DNA from: Sideroxydans sp. | Lineage (GTDB): Bacteria > Pseudomonadota > Gammaproteobacteria > Burkholderiales > Gallionellaceae | Direction of reading: 5' to 3' | Assembly: GCA_027310665.1 (NCBI GenBank) | Contig: DAIDAJ010000122.1 | Location: 1-44,511 of the forward strand | DNA length: 44,511 bases | In this document: positions 25,458 through 33,108 of the stretch, piece after piece | Layout of the letters: each line of letters starts with the position of its first letter | Position numbering within the stretch: position 1 is the stretch's first letter | The notes under the pieces: generated by a model | Database searches by the model: none | What the model saw: only the letters and a program-made list of their open reading frames with translations | What the model was told of the DNA's origin: nothing | Program-made: the position numbers and the translations under genes

Positions 25458-27257
25458 TCATTTCCCACGCATGAACATCGAATCCAGTTCCGCCAGCGTG
25501 ACCTGAAACCAGGTCGGCCGCCCGTGGTTGCACTGGTCGGCGCGTTCGGTCTGTTCCATCTCGCGCAGGATGGCGTTCATCTCGGGGATGCTCAGTTGCT
25601 GGTTGGCGCGCACGGCGGAATGGCAGGCCAGCGTGGCGAGCAGTTCGTTGCGGCGTTCGGTGAGTGCGCGGCTCGCGCCAAACTCGCGCAGCTCGTGCAG
25701 CACTTCGCGCGCCGCCGCTTCGGCACGGGCCTGCTTCAGCATGGCCGGCATGGCGCGCACCGCCAGCGTGTTGGTGGAGATCGGAGCCAGCTCGAAACCG
25801 AGCTGGTGCAGGGCTTGCTGTTCTTCCTCGGCGGTGGCCACATCCAGCGTGTCGGCGCTGAAGGTCACCGGGATCAGCAACGGCTGTGTCGGCATCTGCT
25901 GCCGGTCGAAGGCGGTCTTCAGTTTTTCGTACACGATGCGCTCATGTGCCGCATGCATATCCACGACGATGAGGCCTTGCTGGTTCTGCGCGAGGATGTA
26001 GATGCCGGAGAGTTGGCCAAGCGCGAAGCCGAGCGGGTGTTCTGGGGCGGGAAGAGGGAAGGGAGAAGGGGGAAGGGGAGAGTCAAAAGCGGGCTTGCTG
26101 TTACCCTTCTCCCTTACCTCTTCACCCTTCCCGGTTTGGAATTCCCACAGTTTGTAGGCAGCCTGAGGTTGCGCCGCACCGAAAGGGATGCGTTGTTGCT
26201 GCATCGGAACAAAGGAGTTGATCGGTATGTTTTCCGGAACTGGGATAGCCGGCGCAGGCGCGGATGCCTGCATAGTCGCACTCAGCGCATCCTGCAAGGC
26301 ATGGAACACGAACTGGTGGATACCCTGGCTTTCGCGGAAGCGTACCTCGCTTTTGGCCGGATGCACGTTGACGTCCACCTGCTCCGGCGGCACATCGAGG
26401 AACAGCACGAAAGCGGGATGGCGCTGGTGGTGCAGGATGTCCTGGTAGGCCTGGCGCACCGCGTGCATCAGCACCTTGTCGCGGACGAAGCGGCCGTTCA
26501 CGAAGAAATATTGCTCGTCGCGCGAGGAGCGCGAATAGGCGGGCAGGGCGGCGATGCCGTGCAAGTGCAGGTTTGCTACCTGCCGCTCGACATTGACTGC
26601 ATGCAGGCCGAACTCGGCGCCGAGGATGGCGGTGATGCGCTGCTGCATGTTCTGTGTGGGAAACTGCCATGCCATGCGACCGTTGTGCTGCAACGAGAAC
26701 GCGACATCCGGCCGCGACAGCGCGATGCGCTTGAACGTCTCTTCGCACCAGGCGTATTCGGTGCTTTCGCTCTTCAGGAACTTGCGCCGCGCCGGAGTAT
26801 TGAAATACAGCTCGCGCATTTCGACGCTGGTGCCGTGGGCGTGAGCTGCGGGTGCGGCGGCGCTCTGCGTGCCGTCGGCAGCCTCGATCTTCCAGGCGTG
26901 TGCGGCATCGGCACTGCGGCTGGTCAGCGTGACTTGCGCCACTGCCGCCATGCTGGCCAACGCCTCGCCGCGGAAGCCCATACTGGCGACGCGTTGCAGA
27001 TCATCGAGCGAGGCGATCTTGCTCGTGGCGTGGCGCATCAGCGCAAGCGGCAACTGCTCCAGCGCGATGCCAACCCCGTTGTCGCGCACTCTCAGCAGCT
27101 TGATACCGCCGCCCTCCAGTTGCACTGCGATGTCCGTCGCGCCCGCATCCAGGCTGTTCTCCAGCAATTCTTTCAGCGCAGAAGCCGGGCGTTCGATCAC
27201 CTCACCGGCGGCGATCTGGTTGATGAGCAAGTCGGGGAGTAACTGGATGGAATACAT
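25458..27257 (-). CDS. mutL: DNA mismatch repair protein MutL
   Basis: This 599-residue protein has the N-terminal GHKL ATPase with ELLENSLDAG (30-40), RDNGVG (58-63) and GFRGEAL (94-100), a proline-rich linker (about 360-410) and the C-terminal dimerisation domain. The endonuclease-type motif is present as DMHAAHERIVYE, with Met where Gln is usual, together with ACHSAVR and CNHGRP, so nicking activity is plausible. Part of the linker (about 376-402) is encoded by a 7-bp-unit palindrome. There is no ribosome binding site; a TATAAT ends 7 nt before the ATG, suggesting a leaderless mRNA. Confidence 0.95.
   Translation of the reverse strand: MYSIQLLPDLLINQIAAGEVIERPASALKELLENSLDAGATDIAVQLEGGGIKLLRVRDNGVGIALEQLPLALMRHATSKIASLDDLQRVASMGFRGEALASMAAVAQVTLTSRSADAAHAWKIEAADGTQSAAAPAAHAHGTSVEMRELYFNTPARRKFLKSESTEYAWCEETFKRIALSRPDVAFSLQHNGRMAWQFPTQNMQQRITAILGAEFGLHAVNVERQVANLHLHGIAALPAYSRSSRDEQYFFVNGRFVRDKVLMHAVRQAYQDILHHQRHPAFVLFLDVPPEQVDVNVHPAKSEVRFRESQGIHQFVFHALQDALSATMQASAPAPAIPVPENIPINSFVPMQQQRIPFGAAQPQAAYKLWEFQTGKGEEVREKGNSKPAFDSPLPPSPFPLPAPEHPLGFALGQLSGIYILAQNQQGLIVVDMHAAHERIVYEKLKTAFDRQQMPTQPLLIPVTFSADTLDVATAEEEQQALHQLGFELAPISTNTLAVRAMPAMLKQARAEAAAREVLHELREFGASRALTERRNELLATLACHSAVRANQQLSIPEMNAILREMEQTERADQCNHGRPTWFQVTLAELDSMFMRGK
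26053..26131. repeat. Inverted element built from 7-bp units inside the mutL linker
   Basis: On the plus strand four 7-mers AGAGGGA, AGGGAGA, AGGGGGA, AGGGGAG (26053-26080) face CCCTTCT, CCCTTAC, CTCTTCA, CCCTTCC (26104-26131). AAGGGAGAAGGG (26059-26070) and CCCTTCTCCCTT (26104-26115) pair perfectly over 12 bp. The element is translated in frame in the poorly conserved linker of MutL. The layout is the same as that of the two elements in the arn operon, though the unit sequence differs. Confidence 0.7.
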
Positions 27258-27264
27258 GGTGCGG

Positions 27265-27270
27265 ATTATA
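27265..27270 (-). promoter_or_regulatory. -10 element for a probably leaderless mutL transcript
   Basis: A perfect TATAAT on the minus strand is separated by 7 nt (CCGCACC) from the mutL ATG. Transcription from it would start at or within one base of the ATG. No Shine-Dalgarno sequence exists. The -35 region is poor. Confidence 0.5.
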
Positions 27271-27496
27271 GCGGATAGGTCGCGACGGAATTTTGAAGTT
27301 CAGGCAACGCGTGCGACTGGGGACAAATTGCTATGCTGTGGGTGCGGCAAAATGACGCGTGACAATATGCTCCATTCCCGTAATTTTAGGATGGTTTTAG
27401 CATCCGCCCCGATTTATCAAGAGAAAATACATACAACTTCTGACCGAACTGAAGGCTGCAAGGTTGCGACAGGCATTTTAAAAAATTGACGAGGGT

Positions 27497-27680
27497 ATGG
27501 TGCACGGAATGGTTTTCGGTTTGGGTGCGGCACTCACGCCCCTGCTGATACTATTGCCGCTGGTCAGTTTGCTCTCAAGAATCTGCGCGAGAACTGCGAA
27601 TGGGTCACGCGCTGGATACGCGGGGGGTGGCGTTTGTGCTGGTCGCGCTCGGATTGCGCCGCATCTTTCTGGGGATTTGA
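27497..27680 (+). pseudogene. Decayed membrane-protein remnant, possibly TauE/SafE-like
   Basis: The first frame reads MVHGMVFGLGAALTPLLILL PLV; then another frame continues ALKNLRENCEWVTRWIRGG, and after a GGGGGG run a third frame gives VAFVLVALGLRRIFLGI and stops. Joined, the three pieces look like the C-terminal part of a small polytopic protein resembling sulfite exporter/cytochrome biogenesis families, with two frameshifts in 180 bp. The N-terminal part is missing. The family assignment is weak, and random reading frames cannot be excluded. Confidence 0.35.
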
Positions 27681-27832
27681 TCGCTTCTTTCTGAAACATT
27701 TGATTTCTTGTCCGTTTATAGTGGTGTGCCGGTGCCTCATGACAATCGAATTGGTAAGTGACTATGCTTTGTTGGTCTCCCCGGTGGAGCGCTGGTAGGA
27801 TGTCGACCATTGCAATCTCGCTGAATTCCTTC

Positions 27833-28471
27833 ATGGCTACGCCGTATTCCTTTCCGTCCCGGCCGGGGCGACCCCCGATGCACGAACGTATCGTGGTGGT
27901 CGGGCTGGTTGTCGTGCTGCATGCGGCAGCGCTCGCGGCATATTGGTCGCGGCCTGAAATGCCCGCAGTGCGGGTGAGTGAGATGTCGGTCTCTTTTGCC
28001 AGCATGCAGATGCCGCAAGCCGATACTCCGCTCAAGGCCAAACCCACGCCCACGCCCAAGCCGGTTCAACACGCGCCCGATCCTTTGCCTGCCGAGAAAC
28101 TCGCAGTGAAGGAGGAAACTCAGCCTGCAGAGCAGTCCTCGCAGCAGAACGCCACGCCGCCTTCCCCGGTGATGCTGGACACTGAGCCGGACTACCGCGC
28201 CGACTATCTCAACAACCCTCGTCCGCCTTATCCGATGGTGGCGAGACGCATGGGCTTTCATGGCAAAGTGATCCTGAATGTCGAGGTACTGGCAGAGGGG
28301 AAAGCAGGCCAGGTCTTGCTGAAGCAAAGTTGCGGCCACGATATTCTGGACAATGCCGCCTTGCAGACGGTGAGGACTTGGCGTTTCACACCGGCACGGC
28401 ATTCCGGACAACCCGTCACCCAATGGTTTCTGGTTCCCATAAAATTTTCCCTGGAGGACAACGCAGGATGA
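27833..28471 (+). CDS. tonB: TonB family energy transducer
   Basis: This protein (212 residues from 27833) has a short basic N-terminus, one membrane helix (RIVVVGLVVVLHAAALAAYW), a periplasmic Pro/Lys linker (KAKPTPTPKPVQHAPDPLP) and a TonB C-terminal domain: PYPMVARRMGFHGKVILNVEVL, LDNAALQTVRTWRFTPA and VPIKFSL. It would couple the ExbBD motor to TonB-dependent outer-membrane receptors. The start is uncertain: ATGs at 27800, 27833 and 27878 are all in frame and none has a good ribosome site. The stop overlaps the exbB start (ATGA). Confidence 0.88.
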   Translation: MATPYSFPSRPGRPPMHERIVVVGLVVVLHAAALAAYWSRPEMPAVRVSEMSVSFASMQMPQADTPLKAKPTPTPKPVQHAPDPLPAEKLAVKEETQPAEQSSQQNATPPSPVMLDTEPDYRADYLNNPRPPYPMVARRMGFHGKVILNVEVLAEGKAGQVLLKQSCGHDILDNAALQTVRTWRFTPARHSGQPVTQWFLVPIKFSLEDNAG

Positions 28472-29124
28472 ACAGTCTGTTTGCCGTCAATTCGCCCATC
28501 GTTTCTGCGACGCTGTTGTTGCTGATCATGTTGTCCATCGTGACCTGGTCCATTGCATTGCTCAAGTTGTGGAAGCAATGGCAAACGAAAAAGGACGACC
28601 ATGCTTTCAACGACAGATTCTGGGCTGTGCGTGAGTGGGGTGAGGCCGGGAAAGTCGCGCTGGATAGCCGGGGCGACATTGCGCGTCTGGCGCAAGCCGG
28701 ATTTGCCGAACTGAAGACCATGAATGAAGCTCAACATGACCTGAAACACCTGGGGGCGCCGCACGATGTGCTGGAACGCATGCTGCGCCAGCAGTTGCAG
28801 AACATCCAACGCTTTCACGAGCGCGGTCTGGCCGAGTTGGCGACTATCGGTTCCACCGCACCTTTCGTCGGGCTGTTCGGCACTGTGTGGGGCATCATGC
28901 ATGCGCTTCAGAACATTGGCCAAAGCGGTTCGGCTTCGCTGGATGTGGTCGCGGGCCCTATCGGCGAAGCCCTGATCGCTACCGCCATCGGTATCGCCAC
29001 GGCTTTGCCTGCGGTGCTGGCCTACAACTTCTTTCTGCGCCGCTTGAAAGTGCATGTGACCGATCTGGAGAATTTTGCCCACGATTTCCTGCGTCTGGCG
29101 CAGAAACACGATTACAAACTGTAA
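28468..29124 (+). CDS. exbB: ExbB/TolQ/MotA family proton channel protein (second copy)
   Basis: This 218-residue protein has an N-terminal helix (ATLLLLIMLSIVTWSIALLKLW), a cytoplasmic helical region and the signature ATIGSTAPFVGLFGTVWGIM, then IGEALIATAIGIATALPAVLAY. GGAGG lies about 10 nt before the ATG, and the ATG overlaps the tonB stop. Together with exbD it forms the proton-driven motor for the TonB encoded just upstream. It is distinct in sequence from the exbB next to lpxK, so the window encodes two separate ExbBD systems. Confidence 0.94.
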   Translation: MNSLFAVNSPIVSATLLLLIMLSIVTWSIALLKLWKQWQTKKDDHAFNDRFWAVREWGEAGKVALDSRGDIARLAQAGFAELKTMNEAQHDLKHLGAPHDVLERMLRQQLQNIQRFHERGLAELATIGSTAPFVGLFGTVWGIMHALQNIGQSGSASLDVVAGPIGEALIATAIGIATALPAVLAYNFFLRRLKVHVTDLENFAHDFLRLAQKHDYKL

Positions 29125-29133
29125 GGTACCCAT

Positions 29134-29544
29134 ATGGCCTTCGGAAACTCCTCCCGGGAAGACAGCATGATGAGCGAGATCAATGTCACGCCGCTGGTGG
29201 ACGTGATGCTGGTGTTGCTGGTCGTGTTCATCATCACCGCGCCGCTGTTGGCACCGCAGGCGCTCAAAATCAACCTGCCCAAGACCGAATCGGTTGTCCA
29301 CGACGACAAACTGCAAAAGGTCAGTCTGGCCATCGATGCCCATGGCGTCGTTACTCTCGAGTCTGCACATCTGACGGATGCGGCAATGGCAGAGTTGCTG
29401 AAAAGGCGCGCTGCAGATCCGCAGTTCCAGTTGCAGATTGAGGCGGACGAAGCTGTGAATTACGGGCGCGTGGCGCAGGTCATGGCTATTGCCCAGAAGG
29501 CCGGCGTGGGCAAGCTCTCCTTCTTGACGATAGCAGGCAAATAA
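29134..29544 (+). CDS. exbD: ExbD family biopolymer transporter (second copy)
   Basis: This 136-residue protein has one membrane helix with the essential aspartate (INVTPLVDVMLVLLVVFIIT, residues about 16-35) and a periplasmic domain ending VAQVMAIAQKAGVGKLSFLT. AAGG lies 8-11 nt before the ATG. It is the third gene of tonB-exbB-exbD. A weak GC-rich hairpin (GGCCCG / CGGGCC, 29573-29597) follows before the next small gene and may attenuate read-through. Confidence 0.94.
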   Translation: MAFGNSSREDSMMSEINVTPLVDVMLVLLVVFIITAPLLAPQALKINLPKTESVVHDDKLQKVSLAIDAHGVVTLESAHLTDAAMAELLKRRAADPQFQLQIEADEAVNYGRVAQVMAIAQKAGVGKLSFLTIAGK

Positions 29545-29629
29545 GCGCAGGATATAACCATCGAAGCAGGGTGGCCCGGCCGGAATTTCGTCGGGCCGTG
29601 TTTCAGAGGACTGGCAAAGGAGGGTTCAT

Positions 29630-29773
29630 ATGAAAAATGTCGTTGTTGTAATGCTGTTGGTGTTCGGTGTTACCGTGACCGGAAGTGTTTTCGCTTGCGA
29701 TGGCAGCAAACACGATAAATCAATGTCCGGCACTAGCGCCCCCGCTACACCGGCTCCTGCCCCGGTAAAGTAA
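29630..29773 (+). CDS. 47-residue exported peptide of unknown function
   Basis: This small gene has a very good ribosome binding site (AAAGGAGGG) and encodes a clear signal peptide: MKNVVVVMLLVFGVTVTGSV followed by FACDGSKHDKSM. Cleavage after FA, or lipidation of the cysteine, would release a roughly 25-residue peptide rich in Ser, Lys, Pro and Ala (SGTSAPATPAPAPVK). The local context (VFAC) is a poor but possible lipobox. It follows exbD by 85 bp and ends in a strong terminator, so it may belong to the TonB operon. No family was recognised. Confidence 0.75.
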   Translation: MKNVVVVMLLVFGVTVTGSVFACDGSKHDKSMSGTSAPATPAPAPVK

Positions 29774-29792
29774 TCCGGGTAGAGGCGACACC

Positions 29793-29826
29793 AAACGGGG
29801 CCTGGGAAACCAGGCCCCGTTTCTTT
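29793..29826 (+). terminator. Intrinsic terminator after the tonB operon and small peptide gene
   Basis: A perfect 13-bp stem (AAACGGGGCCTGG with its complement) closes on a GAAA tetraloop and is followed by a short T-rich tract. Confidence 0.88.
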
Positions 29827-29932
29827 GCCTGCGTTTTCACTATCACGTTATTTAATAACAATTAAAGTGCCCGTGGCGAACGTATGTTATGTAAGTGTTA
29901 ACAATGCGGTACAGTTGACTATTGAGCTCGTA

Positions 29933-29938
29933 TATAAT
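29933..29938 (+). promoter_or_regulatory. Candidate -10 element of the pntAB leader promoter
   Basis: A consensus TATAAT, preceded by GTA, lies 86 bp before the pntA ATG. A TTGACT is present upstream, but the spacing is only 12 nt, too short for a standard -35, so an extended or activated promoter is more likely. Confidence 0.4.
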
Positions 29939-29967
29939 CCGCGGAGACATTCTTGCAGGAAAATTAG

Positions 29968-29990
29968 CGCCCGGTCACCCGGGCGTTTTT
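29968..29990 (+). terminator. Intrinsic terminator in the pntA leader, possible attenuator
   Basis: A 7-bp GC-only stem (CGCCCGG / CCGGGCG, loop TCAC) followed by five T lies between the candidate -10 element and the pntA start. Transcripts from that promoter would end after about 45 nt unless the stem is disrupted. Confidence 0.7.
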
Positions 29991-30023
29991 CAAAATAGCG
30001 TTAACAGTTAAGAGGAAGACTAC

Positions 30024-31610
30024 ATGGCTCTAATGATAGGAATTCCGCGCGAAACAGCCGCAGGGGAGAAGCGCGTTGCCACGGTTCCGGAGGTCGTAGA
30101 GAAGCTCATCAAGCTGGGTTTCAAGGTCGCGGTCGAATCTGGCGCCGGAGATGCGGCGAATTTCAGTGACGATGCCTACCGCGCCGCGGGAGCTGAAATC
30201 ATCGTTGGTGCTCCCAAACTGTGGGCAGCATCCGACATCGTTTTCAAGGTCGTCGTACCGACGCCGGAAGAAGTCGGCCTGATGCGCGAAGGCGGCAACT
30301 TGATCGGCTTCATCTGGCCGGCGCAAAACCCCGAACTGATGCAGCAACTGGCGGCGAAAAAGGCCACCGTGCTGGCCATCGACTGTCTGCCGCGCATGCT
30401 GAGCCGCGCCCAGAAGATGGACGCGTTGACCTCGCAGGCAGGCGTCGCCGGCTACCGCGCCGTCATCGAGGCCGCCAATGTCTTCGGTCGATTCTTCAAC
30501 GGACAGATCACGGCTGCGGGCAAGGTTCCGCCGGCCAAGGTCTTCATCGCCGGTGCCGGTGTGGCCGGCCTGGCGGCGATCGGTACAGCCGCCGGTCTGG
30601 GCGCCGTCGTGCGCGCCAACGATACACGTGCCGAAGTGGCCGACCAGGTCAAGTCCCTGGGCGGCGAATTCGTGAAGGTCGAATATGAGGAAGAAGGCGG
30701 CGGCGGCGGCGGCTACGCCAAGGTGATGAGCGAGGGCTTCCAGCAGGCACAGCGCGATATGTACGCGAAGCAGGCGAAGGAAGTGGACATCATCATCACG
30801 ACCGCTTTGATCCCGGGCAAGCCCGCGCCAAGGCTGATCACTGCCGAGATGGTGAAGAGCATGAAGCCGGGCAGCGTCATCGTCGACATGGCGGCCGAAC
30901 GCGGGGGCAATTGCGAACTGACCGAGCCCGGTCAGGCGGTGGTGAAGCATGGCGTGACCATCGTCGGCTACACCGACCTGAACAGTCGTTTGGCCAAGCA
31001 GTCTTCCACGCTGTATGGCACCAATCTGTTCCGTCTGACCGAGGAATTGTGCAAGACCAAGGACGGCATCATCAACGTCAACATGGAAGACGACGCCATT
31101 CGCGGCCTGACGGTCATCAAGGATGGCGTGGTTACCTGGCCCGCGCCTGCGCCTAAACTGCCGGCTGCCGCGGCCAAACCGGCTGTGGCCAAGCCGGCTG
31201 CAGCGCCAGCCGCGCACGGTCATGGCGGTGGCGGCGCGCCGGCGTCGGCAACCACAACGGCATCGATATTCGGTGCTGCCGCAGTGCTATTCCTGCTCAT
31301 CGGTGCTTACGCGCCTGCAGCGTTCCTCGGACACTTCACTGTGTTCGTGCTCGCCTGTTTCGTCGGCTACATGGTGGTGTGGAATGTCACTCCGGCCCTG
31401 CATACCCCGCTGATGAGTGTTACCAACGCGATCAGCAGCATCATCGCGATCGGTGCGCTGGTGCAGATCGCCCCGCCGCTGTCGGCAGGGCTTGATCGCC
31501 CGGATGGGTGGATACGCTGGTTGGCGGTAGCGGGTATAGCGCTCACCGCGGTCAATATGTTCGGTGGCTTCGCCGTCACCCGACGCATGCTGTCGATGTT
31601 CCGCAAATAA
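30024..31610 (+). CDS. pntA: NAD(P) transhydrogenase subunit alpha
   Basis: This 528-residue inner-membrane subunit couples proton entry to hydride transfer from NADH to NADP+. The NAD-binding domain starts [19 protein letters not shown], contains [21 protein letters not shown] (about residues 174-194) and [14 protein letters not shown] linker rich in Ala, Pro and Lys (about 374-412), with a His-Gly stretch, leads into the C-terminal membrane part with three to four helices, so it is the fused alpha1-alpha2 form. GAGGAAG lies before the ATG. pntB follows 11 bp downstream. Confidence 0.96.
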   Translation: MALMIGIPRETAAGEKRVATVPEVVEKLIKLGFKVAVESGAGDAANFSDDAYRAAGAEIIVGAPKLWAASDIVFKVVVPTPEEVGLMREGGNLIGFIWPAQNPELMQQLAAKKATVLAIDCLPRMLSRAQKMDALTSQAGVAGYRAVIEAANVFGRFFNGQITAAGKVPPAKVFIAGAGVAGLAAIGTAAGLGAVVRANDTRAEVADQVKSLGGEFVKVEYEEEGGGGGGYAKVMSEGFQQAQRDMYAKQAKEVDIIITTALIPGKPAPRLITAEMVKSMKPGSVIVDMAAERGGNCELTEPGQAVVKHGVTIVGYTDLNSRLAKQSSTLYGTNLFRLTEELCKTKDGIINVNMEDDAIRGLTVIKDGVVTWPAPAPKLPAAAAKPAVAKPAAAPAAHGHGGGGAPASATTTASIFGAAAVLFLLIGAYAPAAFLGHFTVFVLACFVGYMVVWNVTPALHTPLMSVTNAISSIIAIGALVQIAPPLSAGLDRPDGWIRWLAVAGIALTAVNMFGGFAVTRRMLSMFRK

Positions 31611-31621
31611 GGATAAATAAT

Positions 31622-33043
31622 ATGTCTGCAAGCCTGGCAACTGTTTCTTATATTGGTGCGATCATCCTTTTCATCCTCAGCCTGGGTGGCCTGTCCCACC
31701 CCGAGTCTTCACGCCGCGGCAATCTCTACGGCATGATAGGCATGGCGATTGCCGTGCTGGCGACCGTGTTCGGTCCCCGCGTTTCGATGGCCGGAGTTCC
31801 GTGGATCATCGGTGCCATGGTGGTGGGCGGCAGCGTCGGACTCTATGCCGCGCGTAAAGTGCAAATGACGCAGATGCCGGAACTGGTCGCGATGATGCAC
31901 AGCATGGTCGGCCTCGCTGCCTGCCTGGTCGGTTTCGCCAATTACATCGATCCGATCGCCGCGCTGAACTTATCCAGTGCCGAAAAGAGTATCCACGAGA
32001 TCGAAATCTATGTTGGCATACTGATCGGTGCAGTGACTTTCTCCGGCTCCCTGATCGCCTTCGGCAAGCTGTCGGCCAAGATCGGCGGCAAGCCGCTGTT
32101 GCTGCCGGGACGCCACTTCATGAATCTGGCGGGCCTGTTGGTCGTGATCGCGTTCGGCTGGCAGTTCCTGCATGCTGAAACGATCAGCGCGGGCATGATA
32201 GGCCTGACCGTGATGACGGTGATCGCGCTGCTGTTCGGCGTTCACATGGTGATGGCCATCGGCGGCGCCGATATGCCGGTGGTGGTGTCCATGCTGAACA
32301 GCTATTCCGGCTGGGCGGCAGCGGCGACCGGCTTCATGTTGAACAACGACCTGTTAATCGTCACCGGTGCACTGGTGGGATCCAGCGGCGCCATTCTTTC
32401 CTACATCATGTGCCGCGCGATGAACCGCAACTTCATCAGCGTCATTGCCGGCGGATTCGGCAGTGGGGGCGGCAAACCGGCCAAGAAGGCCGACGGTGAT
32501 GCGCAACCTGCGGGCGAGGTGGTGTCCATCAGTGCGGCAGAGACGGCAGAACTTCTGCGCGAAGCCAAGAGCGTGATCATCGTGCCGGGATACGGCATGG
32601 CAGTGGCACAGGCACAGCACACGGTCTACGAGATCACGAAGTTGCTGCGCGAGAAAGGCGTCAACGTGCGTTTCGGCATCCACCCGGTCGCCGGTCGCAT
32701 GCCCGGTCACATGAACGTGTTGCTGGCCGAAGCCAAAGTCCCCTACGACATCGTGATGGAGATGGATGAGCTCAATGCGGACTTCCCGGATACCGATGTC
32801 GCCATGGTGATCGGCGCCAACGATATCGTGAACCCGGCAGCACAGGAAGATCCGACCAGCCCCATCGCCGGCATGCCGGTGCTGGAAGTCTGGAAGGCCA
32901 AGACCTCCATCATGATGAAGCGCAGCATGGCCACCGGCTATGCGGGCGTGGACAATCCCCTGTTCTACAAGGAGAACAACCGCATGTTGTTCGGCGATGC
33001 CAAGAAGATGCTGGAAGAAGTTTTTGCCGCGCTGAAAGCATAA
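31622..33043 (+). CDS. pntB: NAD(P) transhydrogenase subunit beta
   Basis: This 473-residue subunit has an N-terminal membrane domain of about nine helices and a C-terminal NADP(H)-binding domain (about 290-473) with [60 protein letters not shown] and [10 protein letters not shown]. These are highly conserved in PntB. The ATG at 31622 has AAGGA upstream; the frame is open into pntA, but the family N-terminus starts here ([22 protein letters not shown]). Confidence 0.96.
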   Translation: MSASLATVSYIGAIILFILSLGGLSHPESSRRGNLYGMIGMAIAVLATVFGPRVSMAGVPWIIGAMVVGGSVGLYAARKVQMTQMPELVAMMHSMVGLAACLVGFANYIDPIAALNLSSAEKSIHEIEIYVGILIGAVTFSGSLIAFGKLSAKIGGKPLLLPGRHFMNLAGLLVVIAFGWQFLHAETISAGMIGLTVMTVIALLFGVHMVMAIGGADMPVVVSMLNSYSGWAAAATGFMLNNDLLIVTGALVGSSGAILSYIMCRAMNRNFISVIAGGFGSGGGKPAKKADGDAQPAGEVVSISAAETAELLREAKSVIIVPGYGMAVAQAQHTVYEITKLLREKGVNVRFGIHPVAGRMPGHMNVLLAEAKVPYDIVMEMDELNADFPDTDVAMVIGANDIVNPAAQEDPTSPIAGMPVLEVWKAKTSIMMKRSMATGYAGVDNPLFYKENNRMLFGDAKKMLEEVFAALKA

Positions 33044-33108
33044 TTGAACGAGGTCGTATTGCTGCGGTCCGCACTGATTAAAACTGGGCCAGGGCGTGGC
33101 TTCCGAGT

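Larger units (their letters stand above)
27258..27832. other. Intergenic region between mutL and tonB
   Basis: No intact gene is supported. The left end carries the mutL -10 element; 27497-27680 holds what looks like a decayed membrane-protein gene; the rest (27280-27490 and 27690-27830) shows no recognisable feature. No Fur-box-like sequence was recognised before tonB. Confidence 0.5.

Noticed and set aside
24190-25544. Integrase-type att sites around the DAHP synthase gene
   Set aside because: The direct repeat of the mutL end resembles an att duplication, but no integrase gene is present and the copies differ at about 13 percent of positions with an internal deletion, so a decayed homologous fragment is the safer call.
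27478-28059. 193-codon minus-strand open frame opposite tonB
   Set aside because: No ribosome site or family similarity; it overlaps the clear tonB coding sequence.
29915-29938. Standard -35/-10 promoter using TTGACT and TATAAT upstream of pntA
   Set aside because: The spacer is 12 nt, too short for sigma-70; only the -10 element was kept.
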